Shown: positions 24,777 through 34,916, numbered from the stretch's first letter. The stretch is DNA of 64,000 bases from Parasedimentitalea huanghaiensis (GCF_009753675.1 NZ_WQLV01000015.1:51156-115155), one strand, 5' to 3'. Notes: generated from the letters alone by a model not told the origin. Translations and numbers: made by a program.

Positions 24777-27700
24777 GTGCTAAGCGGAATTAGAGCCCGG
24801 TTGCTCGTCACCTTTTTGGTGGCCTCGGTCCTGCCCCTAACATTGGGCGGGATGGTGTTTTACGCTCTGGTCAATCAAACCATCACCTCGGAAACTTTTC
24901 AAAAAGTAGGTTTTGCCCGAAACGCCAAGAGCGGCGAAATCAGCCAGTATCTCACTCACGCCCGTAAACAAGCCGAAGATTTGGCACAGTCGTCCAATGT
25001 GCGCTACTCGGTTGGGCAGTTCTACGGCTTTAGCTATGCGATCCAGCAGTTAGCGGAAACTCCGCATGCGGCAGGGGCCTTGTTGCGCGACATTTTTGAG
25101 GTCAACCAGTCCAGCCCCGAGTCTTTGGGCATCGGTACCAATGACCGCTTGTTGCGCGAGGCCCTTGAATACGCAAATATCTATCGCCGTTTTCATGCCG
25201 GTTTTCTCGGCTTTCTCAACGATAGCCCGTTTGATAATCTCTACCTTGTCGACCGGCACGGTCAGGTTGTCTATGCGGCGCATGCAGATGCCTATCTTGG
25301 GCGGCATCTGGAAGGTGCCGCAGCAGGACTGGAGAACGCGCATGCTGCGCTGCTCGACCACGATGACTCTGCACCAATGGTGCAGGATTTTGTCCGTGAT
25401 GCTGTAACCGGCGAATTCTCGGCCTACTTGGCTGTCCCGGTTATTCTACATTCACGCACACGCGGCGCTCTCATCCTTCGAATGCCCCCGACCGGCATCC
25501 AATCCCTGCTGGACGGCAGTGAAATCCCTTTGACGGTGTTGTCTGCCCAGAGGGCCGTCATTGCTGCGTCAGACCCTATCAGCGCCACGACAATTGGTCA
25601 TGCTGTGGCCCTACCAGCTGAAATGGCAACGCCGTCCTCTGTGGCCATTTTAGACTCCGGCCTATCCGGCAGCCCCGCTCTTACTGCCTGGGGTCGGCTG
25701 AACAGTCCCACCCCACTCTGGTTGGTTGTGGCCGAAGCCCCCAGTGATCAGGCTTTTTTCAATTCCCGGCGGCTGGGTATTGCCCTGTTGATTATCGGTG
25801 CAGGGACCATAGCCGTGCTTGCTGTATTGGTGTTCCTTTTTTCGAAATCACTCACCCGGCCCATCCAAAGACTGGCAGAGGCCGCCAGCGCAGTGGCCGA
25901 AGGCAGCCTTAATGAAAACCTGCCGGAATACGAACACCCGGTGGAATACGCGCGCCTGTCACGCGCGGTTAGCGGAATGCGCAAAGGGCTGCGTGATCAG
26001 GTGGATCAAATCCGGGATAAGAACGAAACCCTGCAGCAGAACCTGCGCCAGATCGAAGAAAAGAACGCAAAGCTGGAAGAAGCGGACCGGATGAAAGACC
26101 GGTTTCTGGCCAACACCAGTCACGAGCTGCGCACCCCTCTGAACGGTATCATTGGTATACTGGAAACACTGGAAACCGGGGTGATGGGAGACCTGCACCC
26201 GGCACAAAAAAGCCAGCTGCGCCTGATTACATCATCCGCCAGGCGCCTGTCCCGGCTGGTCGATGATCTGCTGGATATCTACCGCATTCGTGAAGGCCGC
26301 ATGCGTCTGGATTTGCAGCCTTTGAATGTAGGCCATGCCCTGCGCAATGTGATCCAACTGGTTCAGCCGCTGATGCCCAAAGGGCGCAATACCGACAAGG
26401 TAGAGATCCATCTGGATCTTCCGGGTGATCTGCCAGCCGTGTTAGCAGACCCGGTGCGCTACGAACAAATCCTGTTCAACCTGATGTCCAATGCCGCCAA
26501 ATACGGCGGTGGCAACGATATCGACATTTTTGCCCGAACCGAAGGCGGAACGCTTATCGTAGGCGTCAAAGACCAAGGCCCCGGCATTGCAACCGACAGC
26601 ATGGACCGTATTTTCCATCCGCTGGAGCAACTCACCCCTGGAAGTCTTGGTCAACAGCAAGGCACAGGATTGGGCCTGACCATCGCCCGCAACCTGGCCG
26701 TCATGATGGACGGCACAATTGAAGTTACCAGTGAGCTTGGCAAAGGATCAATTTTCGAAATCCATCTGCCCGTCTCTGACCTGCCCGCACCAACAGCCCC
26801 CGAAGATTTTCCGTCACTGGAACTGCCAGAAGACCCTGTTGTTCCCCTGCGCACGATGGATGACACCAAAGAGAGTGACGACGATGCCCCCGTCGTGCTG
26901 TGTGTGGATGATGAGCCGATTAACCTTCAGGTTCTACAGAACGTTCTGCATCCGCAGGGCTACCGCGTGATCAAAGCCTCCAGCGGTTCTGAAGCGTTGC
27001 GCAGGGTAGCAACTGCCAGACCAGATCTGATCGTGTTGGATGTGATGATGCCGGGTATGAATGGCCTTGATGTGGCCCGCAATCTGCGTCGGCGCTACGG
27101 ATTGCATGACCTGCCGATCCTTCTGTTAACGGCGCGCGGCCGGTCCAGCGATATGATTGCCGGCTTCGATGCGGGTGCAAACGATTATGTGGTAAAACCC
27201 TTTGTTAGAGACGAATTGCTCAGCCGCATTCGCACATTGTTGCAAGCCTCACGCGCACAGCGCAGCAGCGAGGAAAATTTTGAGCTCCATGAAGAAGTTG
27301 AACGGCGCATCCAAATAGAAGACGCTCTGCGCTTATCTCAACGCCGTATGACCCAACTTCTCAACGCACTGGACGAAGGATTGGTTTGTGTGAATGCGCG
27401 CGACGTGGTCACATATGCCAATGGTTCCGCCGAGCAGATATTGGGTCATCCCGTGATGTCGAACCAAACCATTCTGGCCGACCTCCTGCCCCAAGACCAG
27501 CACCGTCAGATTTCCCAGATCGAAGCTGACGACGATCCTCAGCGGCTCAAGCTTACTCTGCGAGGGACCGAGTACACCACCAGCGTTTTTGCCATGATGC
27601 CCGAGGCAGGTGGCGGTAAAGCCCTCCTGCTTAGCCGGGCCAGTAACGCACACGGCGAAGCATTTGTTCAGTCTCTGCGCGATGTGGTCGACACTTCGCT

Positions 27701-28103
27701 GCCGTCCCTGATCGCACCCGAAGGACCCGGCGCGCAGCCCAACCCGGTTCGAGACCCCTACCGCGATACCATCGTGGATCTGATGACCAGCTCTCTTGAC
27801 CTGTGGTCAGACCTGACGGGCAAAGGCAAAATCGAGTTTGCCGAGACCTCCGGCATCTGGCGGGTCAACCTAGACAAGACATCCTTACAAACAAGAACGC
27901 TGGATAAATACCTTCTGGCCGACACCCTGCCCACCAACCCTCGCTGGCGCGATGTCGTAAAGACGGTCAACTTCATTCAGACCACATCGAAAAGTGAACC
28001 ACTGACTGATGACCTGAAGACGCGCTTGGCCCATCTGGCCAGCCAGTTGGAACTGTTTCGCGATATGGGAGTACAACGCGGACTGGCTGATTTTAGCTCT
28101 TAG
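24777..28103 (+). CDS. Hybrid sensor histidine kinase with internal receiver, PAS-like and unusual C-terminal domain
   Basis: The protein has about 1108 residues from GTG 24777, chosen because GGAG lies 8 bp upstream and the first membrane helix follows at once; an ATG at 24579 would add 66 low-complexity residues. Order: TM1 (about 8-30), periplasmic sensor (about 30-330), TM2 (about 331-355), HAMP and coiled coil. HisKA has the phospho-accepting His at about 449 (SHELRTPLNG), and HATPase_c has NLMSNAAKYG at about 567 and DQGPGI. A receiver carries phospho-Asp about 755 (VLDVMMPG), and a PAS-like segment follows. The end carries a tryptophan-rich segment (SGIWRVNLDKTSL...LPTNPRWRDVVKTVNFI) that I cannot name. 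It sits divergent to the amino-sugar importer and may sense its substrate. No separate response regulator gene is adjacent. Confidence 0.9.
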   Translation: MLSGIRARLLVTFLVASVLPLTLGGMVFYALVNQTITSETFQKVGFARNAKSGEISQYLTHARKQAEDLAQSSNVRYSVGQFYGFSYAIQQLAETPHAAGALLRDIFEVNQSSPESLGIGTNDRLLREALEYANIYRRFHAGFLGFLNDSPFDNLYLVDRHGQVVYAAHADAYLGRHLEGAAAGLENAHAALLDHDDSAPMVQDFVRDAVTGEFSAYLAVPVILHSRTRGALILRMPPTGIQSLLDGSEIPLTVLSAQRAVIAASDPISATTIGHAVALPAEMATPSSVAILDSGLSGSPALTAWGRLNSPTPLWLVVAEAPSDQAFFNSRRLGIALLIIGAGTIAVLAVLVFLFSKSLTRPIQRLAEAASAVAEGSLNENLPEYEHPVEYARLSRAVSGMRKGLRDQVDQIRDKNETLQQNLRQIEEKNAKLEEADRMKDRFLANTSHELRTPLNGIIGILETLETGVMGDLHPAQKSQLRLITSSARRLSRLVDDLLDIYRIREGRMRLDLQPLNVGHALRNVIQLVQPLMPKGRNTDKVEIHLDLPGDLPAVLADPVRYEQILFNLMSNAAKYGGGNDIDIFARTEGGTLIVGVKDQGPGIATDSMDRIFHPLEQLTPGSLGQQQGTGLGLTIARNLAVMMDGTIEVTSELGKGSIFEIHLPVSDLPAPTAPEDFPSLELPEDPVVPLRTMDDTKESDDDAPVVLCVDDEPINLQVLQNVLHPQGYRVIKASSGSEALRRVATARPDLIVLDVMMPGMNGLDVARNLRRRYGLHDLPILLLTARGRSSDMIAGFDAGANDYVVKPFVRDELLSRIRTLLQASRAQRSSEENFELHEEVERRIQIEDALRLSQRRMTQLLNALDEGLVCVNARDVVTYANGSAEQILGHPVMSNQTILADLLPQDQHRQISQIEADDDPQRLKLTLRGTEYTTSVFAMMPEAGGGKALLLSRASNAHGEAFVQSLRDVVDTSLPSLIAPEGPGAQPNPVRDPYRDTIVDLMTSSLDLWSDLTGKGKIEFAETSGIWRVNLDKTSLQTRTLDKYLLADTLPTNPRWRDVVKTVNFIQTTSKSEPLTDDLKTRLAHLASQLELFRDMGVQRGLADFSS

Positions 28104-28229
28104 CCGTGGCACATCCCTATCCAGCTCATCCTGATTGGATGGAGCGGTACCGCCAGCTCCCTGCCCCGGCCTTCGGTTTCAGACAGCAAAGGGCACGATG
28201 ACGACGGATACGCACGCAGCTTTTACAGA

Positions 28230-29036
28230 TCAGTCCAACCAGCCCGGTGTCACCTCAGGCAAAGGGATCGCATCCAGCAGATCGCGGGTGTATTGCGCCT
28301 GTGGCGCATCAAACAGCGCCTGCGTCGAGGCTTGCTCAACGATTTTCCCCTGGTGCAGCACCAGCGTTGTTTTGCACAACCGCCGCACCACCGAGAGATC
28401 ATGACTGATAAAACCCAGCGTCAGCCCCATGTCGCTAACCAGTTTTTCCAGCAGGTTCAGCACCTGGGCCTGTGACGAAACATCCAGCCCCGAAACCACC
28501 TCATCCGCCAGTATGAACTCGGGCTCGGTGGCGATGGCGCGGGCGATGCCAACGCGTTGGCGCTGGCCGCCCGACAACTCATGCGGATAGCGATTGCGAA
28601 AGGCGAGCGGCAGGCCAACCTGCGACAGGGCAAAATCCACCCGCTCCGCGACCTGGTCAAACCCGTGCAAACGCAACGGTTCGGCAATCAGCGTCGCCAC
28701 CCGGTGACGGGGGTTAAGCGATGACATCGGATCCTGAAAGATCATCTGGATACGTCGACGCAATGGGCGCAGGGTCGCCTCATCCATTTGGGAAATATCA
28801 GTCCCGTCAAACCGGATCTGACCGCTATCAACATCCAGCAGCCGCACCATGGCGCGGCCCAGGGTAGATTTACCCGAGCCCGAGCCCCCCACGATTCCAA
28901 TGACATCACCACGCGGTATGTCAAAGTTGAGACCTTTGAGTACTTCAATGCGTGGTGCGGCGCCAAACAGAGGCTTGTGAGCCAGATCCGCAAACGAGAG
29001 CCGCAGATCACGGATTTCAAATAGCATCTCACTCAT
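28230..29036 (-). CDS. ABC transporter ATP-binding protein, DppF type
   Basis: The 268-residue ATPase has Walker A GGSGSGKST, signature LSGGQRQRVGIARAI and Walker B FILADEVVSGLD. It overlaps the DppD-type ATPase gene by 4 bp and is the last gene of a third peptide/opine-type importer operon that begins at the binding-protein gene (31809-33341). About 126 bp of apparently empty sequence separates its end from the end of the convergent kinase gene. Confidence 0.93.
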   Translation of the reverse strand: MSEMLFEIRDLRLSFADLAHKPLFGAAPRIEVLKGLNFDIPRGDVIGIVGGSGSGKSTLGRAMVRLLDVDSGQIRFDGTDISQMDEATLRPLRRRIQMIFQDPMSSLNPRHRVATLIAEPLRLHGFDQVAERVDFALSQVGLPLAFRNRYPHELSGGQRQRVGIARAIATEPEFILADEVVSGLDVSSQAQVLNLLEKLVSDMGLTLGFISHDLSVVRRLCKTTLVLHQGKIVEQASTQALFDAPQAQYTRDLLDAIPLPEVTPGWLD

Positions 29037-29911
29037 TGTCGTACCGTCTCTGTCTGATGGGCCAAATCATGCGCGGCGATCTCGGCCTCAACCGCATGAA
29101 TAGTCGCCTCGGGGACTGGCATCAGGCTGCCGCCCGGATCGGTGTATTTGGGCGTCGCCGCCAATAGCGCCGCCGAATAGGCATGGTCTGGCGCGCTGAA
29201 GAATTGATCCACTGATGTGTCCTCCAATACCTTACCGCCAAAAAGAACCGTCATCGATTGGCAGAGCTTTGACACCACACCAAGATCATGGGTGACAAAT
29301 AGCAATGCGGTGCCGTGGCGTGCCTGCATATCGCGGATCAGCCGCAAAATCTGCTTTTGCACCGTGACATCCAGCGCCGTTGTTGGCTCATCCGCAATGA
29401 TCAACTGCGGTTCCGCTGCAAAGGCCGAGGCAATTAGGATACGTTGCCGCATCCCCCCCGAAAGCTCATGCGGGTAGGCCCGCATCACCCGTTCAGGTGC
29501 AGGAATATGCACCTCATGCAGCAGCTCTATCACGCGGGCCTCCGCCTCTCGGCGGCGCCAGCCGAGGATATCCACCAGCCGGTTGCAGATTTGCGGCCCT
29601 ACCCGGCGCGCCGGGTTCAGCGCCGTCAGCGGGTCCTGCGGGATCAGCGCTACCTTGGCACCAATCATCCGGCGGCGGTCCTTTGGCGACATGGCCTGCA
29701 AGTCTTCGCCCTCCAGCAGGATCTCACCACCGGTGATGCGGATGGCATCTGGCAAAGTGCCCAGGATCGCCTTGCCAATCATGCTTTTGCCCGCGCCGCT
29801 TTCACCTACCAGCGCGCGCACCTCCCCCGGGGCCACCTGCAACGAGACATCGCGCAGGATCGGCAGCGGTCCAACCCGCGCATTCAGGTTCTTCAACTCA
29901 AGAAAGCTCAT
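29033..29911 (-). CDS. ABC transporter ATP-binding protein, DppD type
   Basis: The 292-residue ATPase has Walker A GESGAGKSM, a Q-loop in IPQDPLTALNPARRVG, signature LSGGMRQRILIASAF and Walker B LIIADEPTTALD. It is coupled by 4-bp overlaps to both neighbours. It forms the motor of the third importer with the DppF-type ATPase. Confidence 0.93.
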   Translation of the reverse strand: MSFLELKNLNARVGPLPILRDVSLQVAPGEVRALVGESGAGKSMIGKAILGTLPDAIRITGGEILLEGEDLQAMSPKDRRRMIGAKVALIPQDPLTALNPARRVGPQICNRLVDILGWRRREAEARVIELLHEVHIPAPERVMRAYPHELSGGMRQRILIASAFAAEPQLIIADEPTTALDVTVQKQILRLIRDMQARHGTALLFVTHDLGVVSKLCQSMTVLFGGKVLEDTSVDQFFSAPDHAYSAALLAATPKYTDPGGSLMPVPEATIHAVEAEIAAHDLAHQTETVRQ

Positions 29912-30759
29912 CGTAGCACCGGATCAAAATGGTCCTTCAGCCCTTCGCCAAGCTGGCTGAAGCTGAGAACGGTCAGGAAAAGGGTGATCAGTGGAACGAC
30001 CAGCACCCACCAGGAGTGATGAATGGCGGCGCGCCCCTCGGCGATCATGCTGCCCCAAGTGGGATCATCGGTAGAGATCGACAGGTTCACAAAGCTGAGG
30101 ATGGCCTCGACGATCACCGCGATGCCCATTTCCAAGGTCAGCAGCACCACAATTGTCGGCAGGACATTGGGCAGGATCTCTCGTATCATAATACCAAACC
30201 GGCCCCGCCCCGCCACCTTGGCCGAAGCCACATAGTCCATTGCCCCCTGCGTCATCGCCTCAGCCCGGATAACCCGGGCAAAGCGAGTCCAGTCGATCAC
30301 CACAATTGCCACGATAATCGAGGTCAGCCCGGTGCCCATCACCGCGATCAGCAAAATGGCAAACAATACCGGCGGGAAGGCCATCCAGATCTCGATCAAT
30401 CGTGAAATCACCACATCAGCCCAGCCGCGATAATAACCGGCGATCAGGCCCAGCACTGCCCCCAGCGCGCAGGTGCAAGTGCCAGCAACCAGTGCCACCA
30501 GCAGCGCAATGCGGGCACCATAGAGAACCCGGCTCAGCACATCACGCCCCAACGAGTCGGTTCCCAGGGGAAACCCCGGCTCGGACCCACCCTGCCACAT
30601 AGGCGGCAACCGCGAGGCAAAGAGATCCTGCGCCAATGGGTCTTGCGGGGCCAACAAAGGCGCTGCAAGGGCCGCAACGGCCAAGATCAACAGCCAACCA
30701 CCCGAGAGCCAGAGCCGGGGATTGATCCGGCGTTTTGCCGCCGCGCGTCCATCAGCCAT
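29908..30759 (-). CDS. ABC transporter permease, DppC type
   Basis: A 283-residue permease with about six helices. It contains the motif FPLGTDSLGRDVLSRVLYGARIALLVALVAG and the EAA loop MDYVASAKVAGRGRFGIMIREILPNVLPT. It starts 8 bp inside the DppB-type gene. Channel subunit of the third importer. Confidence 0.93.
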   Translation of the reverse strand: MADGRAAAKRRINPRLWLSGGWLLILAVAALAAPLLAPQDPLAQDLFASRLPPMWQGGSEPGFPLGTDSLGRDVLSRVLYGARIALLVALVAGTCTCALGAVLGLIAGYYRGWADVVISRLIEIWMAFPPVLFAILLIAVMGTGLTSIIVAIVVIDWTRFARVIRAEAMTQGAMDYVASAKVAGRGRFGIMIREILPNVLPTIVVLLTLEMGIAVIVEAILSFVNLSISTDDPTWGSMIAEGRAAIHHSWWVLVVPLITLFLTVLSFSQLGEGLKDHFDPVLR

Positions 30760-31762
30760 GTCGCAACCTCGGATTCAGCAGTGCATAGGTCAGATCGACC
30801 AGCAGATTGACCGTGGTAAAAATCACCGCGAACAGGATCACGATGCCCTGAATGAGCGGCAGATCTCGGTTGATCACCGCATCAATCGCCATATTGCCCA
30901 GCCCTTCGTAGGAAAACAGCCGCTCGATAATCACGGTGCCGCCGATTAGAAACGTAAACTGCACCCCCACCAGCGTCAGCGTCGGCAGGATTGCATTGGG
31001 CAGAGCCTCGCGCAGGATCACATGGTTTTCGCTATAGCCCTTGGTGCGGGCCAGGGTGACATAGTCCAAGTGCATGGTTTCCTTCAGCGATTGTTTCAAC
31101 AGCTGGGCAATGATGGCCGCCAGCGGGATGGCCAGAGCCAGCGCGGGCATGAACATATGGCTGACAAGGTCCAGCCAGATATCAAACCGCAGCCGCAGTA
31201 GACTCTCGAATAGGTAGAAATTGGTCACAAAGGGCAGATCCAGTGCCGGCGAAACCCTCCCCGAGATGTGGAACACCGGCCAAAGCACGCCAAACAGCAG
31301 AATGAACAACAACCCCCAAAGGAAATCCGGCACCGAGAGTGAGACACCATTGGTGACATCAATCAACGCCTCTGCCTTGCCACCGCGTTGTCGGGTACCG
31401 ATCAGCGCCAGAGCACCGCCAATCATTACTGCCATAACCAGCGCCATAATCGACAATTCTAGTGTGGCAGGCAGCCGTCCCAACACCAATGACATCACTG
31501 GCTGGCGACTGGTAATCGAGGTGCCAAAATCGCCTCCCAGAATGCCCCGGACCCAAATCAGGAACTGTTCCGGCAGGGTTTTGTCAAACCCATACAACGC
31601 TTTGAGCCGGGCGATGTCCTCTTCGCCTGCACCGGGCGGCAGCATCATCGCGATGGGATTGCCCGGCACAATGCGAATGATAAAAAATACGATCACCGCA
31701 ACGCCGATCAGGGTGATCGACATCGACAGCAATCGTTTCAGAATTATGCGTATCAAGGTCAT
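30752..31762 (-). CDS. ABC transporter permease, DppB type
   Basis: The 336-residue permease begins MTLIRIILKRLLSMSITLIGVAVIVFFIIRIVPGNPIAMM, diagnostic of DppB/OppB proteins. The EAA loop is LDYVTLARTKGYSENHVILREALPNAILPT. It follows the binding-protein gene after 46 bp that hold an intercistronic hairpin. Confidence 0.93.
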   Translation of the reverse strand: MTLIRIILKRLLSMSITLIGVAVIVFFIIRIVPGNPIAMMLPPGAGEEDIARLKALYGFDKTLPEQFLIWVRGILGGDFGTSITSRQPVMSLVLGRLPATLELSIMALVMAVMIGGALALIGTRQRGGKAEALIDVTNGVSLSVPDFLWGLLFILLFGVLWPVFHISGRVSPALDLPFVTNFYLFESLLRLRFDIWLDLVSHMFMPALALAIPLAAIIAQLLKQSLKETMHLDYVTLARTKGYSENHVILREALPNAILPTLTLVGVQFTFLIGGTVIIERLFSYEGLGNMAIDAVINRDLPLIQGIVILFAVIFTTVNLLVDLTYALLNPRLRHG

Positions 31763-31771
31763 TTATTTATG

Positions 31772-31800
31772 TGCCGGGAAGAACCGCGCCCCTCCCGGCA
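31772..31800 (-). other. Intercistronic hairpin between binding-protein and permease genes
   Basis: An 8-bp perfect stem (TGCCGGGA / TCCCGGCA) with a 13-nt loop sits 9 bp past the binding-protein stop and lacks a U-tract. Its position matches the hairpin at 22780-22805 in the second importer, so the same role in protecting the binding-protein message is likely. Confidence 0.6.
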
Positions 31801-31808
31801 ACTGTCCT

Positions 31809-33341
31809 TTAGGAACGGGTCATCAGATGGGGCAGCAATGCCCCCGAGGCATGCGGCACCACCTTAATGCCGGGTGCGTGCAAAATAGGCTGCACATATT
31901 GGAACAAAGGCAGCACCAAAGCATCGTCAGCGATCTTGCGATCGACCGCTTTCCAGCCCTCGATCCGTTTGGCCTCGTCGGCCTCGCCCCAAAGCGGTGC
32001 AATCATACCCACCAGATCTTCGCCATCCCAAACCGAATGCGGCGAAGGTCCAAACATGGCAAACCCGGTGGAGGTGGTCGGGTCACCGATTGAATTGCCC
32101 CAGTTGTAAAAGGCCGCAGGCGCCAGTGTATCTGTTGCGCGCAGCTCGTAATGCTTGGCAATCTCATAGACTTCGATCTCAGCCTCAATGCCGACCTTAC
32201 GCCACAACCCGACAATGGCCTGAATGACCTCGTAATCCTTGGGCTTGAACCCGCGGGTAGTCTGGATGGTAAAGCGCACCGGATTGTCGGTGGAATAGCC
32301 CGACGCCGCCAGCAGCTCTTTGGCGCCTTCAGGGTCATAGGGCGTGGTCACGCTGGCATCAAAGGCGGTGTAATCTGGCGTTTGCAAGGTATCAATCGCA
32401 ACGCCATACCCAGACAGCAGCCGGTCAACAATCGCCTGTTTGTTCACCGCTTTGACCGCCGCACGGCGCACGTTAGGGTCTTTCATCACGTCGATGTCGT
32501 TGAAGAAGATCATGCCAATGTCAGAGATCGGCTGCGCCACCCCAACCAGACTGCCAGCACGAAGACGGTCAAATTCCTCTGATGGCATTTCAAGCGTCAC
32601 ATGGGCGTTGCCAGATTCAACCTCCGCCACACGGGCGGTTGCATCGGTGACAAACTTGATAGTGACAGTTTTGAACTCCGGTGCCTGCCCCCAATAGCCG
32701 TCATAGGCTTTCAGCCGGATAAAGGCGTTCCGTTCGTATTTCTCAACCATATAGGGGCCAGAGCCAATCGGCGCTGCCTCAAAACCTTCTTGGCCGTTCT
32801 TTTCGATATAGGCCTTGGGCAGCACATAACCGGTGAGGAAGGACATCCATTTAAAGATCGTTGGTTCAAACCGCAGCACATCGCCAGTGATCTGGTTGCC
32901 GCTCACCTCAAAATTGCCAATGGTGGACCAGATGAACTGGATCGGATTACCACCCTCAGGGTCAGCGGCGCGCTCCAGACTCCAAACCACATCTTCCGCG
33001 GTAAGCGGGCTGCCGTCATGCCAGGTAACGCCCTCGCGGACTGTCATTTCGACTTTGGTCTGGTCTGCGTTCCACCCCCAGTCTGTCAAGATACCCGGGG
33101 CCTGACTGAGGTCGGTGTCCTGGGCGATAAACATGTCAAAGACCGACTGATAGATGCCCTGAATAGTTGGGTTTACGGCTGAAGTTCCCAGCGTTGGATT
33201 CCAGCTGGGCAGATTGACGTTATTGGCAATCACCAGATCGTCGATCCCTGCGGCCAGAGCCGGCAGGCCTGTTGTCGCCAGTGCAATTGTCGCTGCACTC
33301 AGTTTCAGTAGTCCGCGTCTTGAAAAATCCGTCACAGTCAT
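31809..33341 (-). CDS. ABC transporter solute-binding protein, family 5, Tat-type signal
   Basis: The protein has 510 residues. The N-terminus MTVTDFSRRGLLKLSAATIALATTGLPALA has a twin-arginine-like motif (SRRGLLK) and an Ala-x-Ala cleavage site. Family-5 features are TIQGIYQSVFDMFI, VREGVTWHDGSPLTAEDVVWSLERA and VRRAAVKAVNKQAIVDRLL. It delivers the ligand to the third importer. The flavoprotein gene only 9 bp upstream (33351-34916) is transcribed in the same direction and probably leads this operon. That ties the imported compound to the flavoprotein/cyclase/IOR pathway. The ligand is unknown. Confidence 0.92.
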   Translation of the reverse strand: MTVTDFSRRGLLKLSAATIALATTGLPALAAGIDDLVIANNVNLPSWNPTLGTSAVNPTIQGIYQSVFDMFIAQDTDLSQAPGILTDWGWNADQTKVEMTVREGVTWHDGSPLTAEDVVWSLERAADPEGGNPIQFIWSTIGNFEVSGNQITGDVLRFEPTIFKWMSFLTGYVLPKAYIEKNGQEGFEAAPIGSGPYMVEKYERNAFIRLKAYDGYWGQAPEFKTVTIKFVTDATARVAEVESGNAHVTLEMPSEEFDRLRAGSLVGVAQPISDIGMIFFNDIDVMKDPNVRRAAVKAVNKQAIVDRLLSGYGVAIDTLQTPDYTAFDASVTTPYDPEGAKELLAASGYSTDNPVRFTIQTTRGFKPKDYEVIQAIVGLWRKVGIEAEIEVYEIAKHYELRATDTLAPAAFYNWGNSIGDPTTSTGFAMFGPSPHSVWDGEDLVGMIAPLWGEADEAKRIEGWKAVDRKIADDALVLPLFQYVQPILHAPGIKVVPHASGALLPHLMTRS

Positions 33342-33350
33342 TCCTCCCTT

Positions 33351-34916
33351 TTATGATGTCAGTTTTTTGCCCAGCAAATACCCCGGCCCAACGCCGGTGC
33401 CTGCGCCTGGCCAGACGGCAGCGCCAGTGTGGTACAAGTCTTTGATGGGCGTGGTTCCATCCGAGCGTCCGCGCATTGGACGATAGATAAAGTGCTGCGA
33501 CAGATGATGACTGCCACAGATCTGGTCGCCACCGACCAGATTGGGGTTGTCCGCTTCCAGCTCTGCCGGGGTTACGATCCTTTGAGCGATGATCTTGGCG
33601 CGGGTGCCGGGGGCATGGGCCTCGACAATATCCAGTGCTCGTTGCGCCATTGGTTCAGCAGCAGTTTGCCAGTCCAGCGCCGTGATTTCGCCGCCCGCAT
33701 CACCTAAAATTTCACCCGGAACCATACGCACCTGTAACCACAGGGTATGCTTGCCCGCCGGTGCGCGGCTGGGATCAATGGTTGTGGGCTGCCCCACCAC
33801 CACTACAGGTTCTTGCGGCAGCAAGCCCGCAACGGCCTGCTGATAGCAACGCGCCATCTGGTCCATGCTGGGCGCTAAGTGCACATAGGCATAGCCCCGC
33901 AACTGATCAGAAGCCGCCCAGTCCGGCAGAGACTCCATCGCCAAATGCACCATCATGGTGCCCGGCGCATGGCGGAAATTCTCGAGCCCCTTGTCATAAT
34001 GGGGCTCCGTCTCACCAATCAGTGCGCTGAGGTTTTTGGGCGCAACATTGGCAATCACCGATTTTGCTGCGTGATGCTCGCTGCCATCCGACAGCCGGAC
34101 ACCAACCGCCCTGCCCTGCTCAATCAGAATACGGTCAACGCGGGCATCACAGGTCACGGTGCCGCCCGCGGCCTCGATACATTTGAGCAGCGCCCGCGTG
34201 ACGGTATCTGCACCACCCTTGCCAATCACCATGCCAAAGGCCTGGTTGGCCATGGCTTCGAGATAAGGAAACAGCGCGCCCCCGGCGACATCAGGCGCAA
34301 AATCCAAATGCATGCCCCAGGCCGCCAGTGTCGATTTCACATGGGGGGAGGTAAAAGTCTCATCCAGCCAGACGCGCGGCGAAGAAGCCAAGAATTGCCC
34401 GAGGTCCAAGGCCCCCGAGAGCTTCTTTGCCCGCAGCAGCTTCCAGATATTCTTCGCCACGGCACGAAAGCCAAAGGAAGACCCCAAAATAGCAAAAATA
34501 TGCGACGCCTGATCGGGAAACTCATCACTAAGGGCACGCCAGGTTTCCGAATCACTATTTGCAAATGCATGTATTGCAGCAGCATTGGCCTCGGCATCAT
34601 TCCCGATGCCCAACCAGCGCCCATCCGCAAAGGAACTGGCAAAGCAATGCTGCGCCGGAACAAATTCCAATCCGGCTTCCGTGAGCATGTCACCAAACTC
34701 CTGAAAGAAGGGGGATCCAGCGAACAATGACAGGTTCATTGCTGCCCAGTCATGGGTGAAACCCGGTGCTGTATAAGCCCCAGACTTTACCGCCCCACCC
34801 GGTTCTGACGCCTGCTCAAACACCGAAATCCGCAGACCTGCACGCTGCAAAATCACCGCAGTTGCAAGGCTATTCACCCCGGATCCAACAATCAGAACAT
34901 CAGAATTTTGACGCAT
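33351..34916 (-). CDS. Phytoene-dehydrogenase-like NAD(P)/FAD-dependent oxidoreductase (copy 1)
   Basis: The 521-residue flavoprotein is of the COG1233 type. The N-terminal dinucleotide fold is DVLIVGSGVNSLATAVILQRAG with the FAD-contact EQASEPGGAVKS. A C-terminal FAD motif is LYHTGAAVWPGAGTGVGPGYLLGKK. It resembles carotenoid desaturases and amine oxidases, but no carotenoid genes are present. A paralogue is encoded at 35836-37413 on the other strand. Both share NLVGGD, a (Q/T)F-rich strand and a Gly-rich end, so they may act on successive or paired steps. It is divergent from the cyclase gene across a palindrome-containing region and is followed by the importer operon. Substrate unknown. 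Confidence 0.85.
   Translation of the reverse strand: MRQNSDVLIVGSGVNSLATAVILQRAGLRISVFEQASEPGGAVKSGAYTAPGFTHDWAAMNLSLFAGSPFFQEFGDMLTEAGLEFVPAQHCFASSFADGRWLGIGNDAEANAAAIHAFANSDSETWRALSDEFPDQASHIFAILGSSFGFRAVAKNIWKLLRAKKLSGALDLGQFLASSPRVWLDETFTSPHVKSTLAAWGMHLDFAPDVAGGALFPYLEAMANQAFGMVIGKGGADTVTRALLKCIEAAGGTVTCDARVDRILIEQGRAVGVRLSDGSEHHAAKSVIANVAPKNLSALIGETEPHYDKGLENFRHAPGTMMVHLAMESLPDWAASDQLRGYAYVHLAPSMDQMARCYQQAVAGLLPQEPVVVVGQPTTIDPSRAPAGKHTLWLQVRMVPGEILGDAGGEITALDWQTAAEPMAQRALDIVEAHAPGTRAKIIAQRIVTPAELEADNPNLVGGDQICGSHHLSQHFIYRPMRGRSDGTTPIKDLYHTGAAVWPGAGTGVGPGYLLGKKLTS

Noticed and set aside
29444..30019. Long plus-strand frame antisense to the ABC transporter genes
   Set aside because: It is a shadow of high-GC third-position coding on the minus strand, with histidine/arginine-rich sequence and no family resemblance. 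The same applies to other long antisense frames, such as 854-1342 and 40431-40979.
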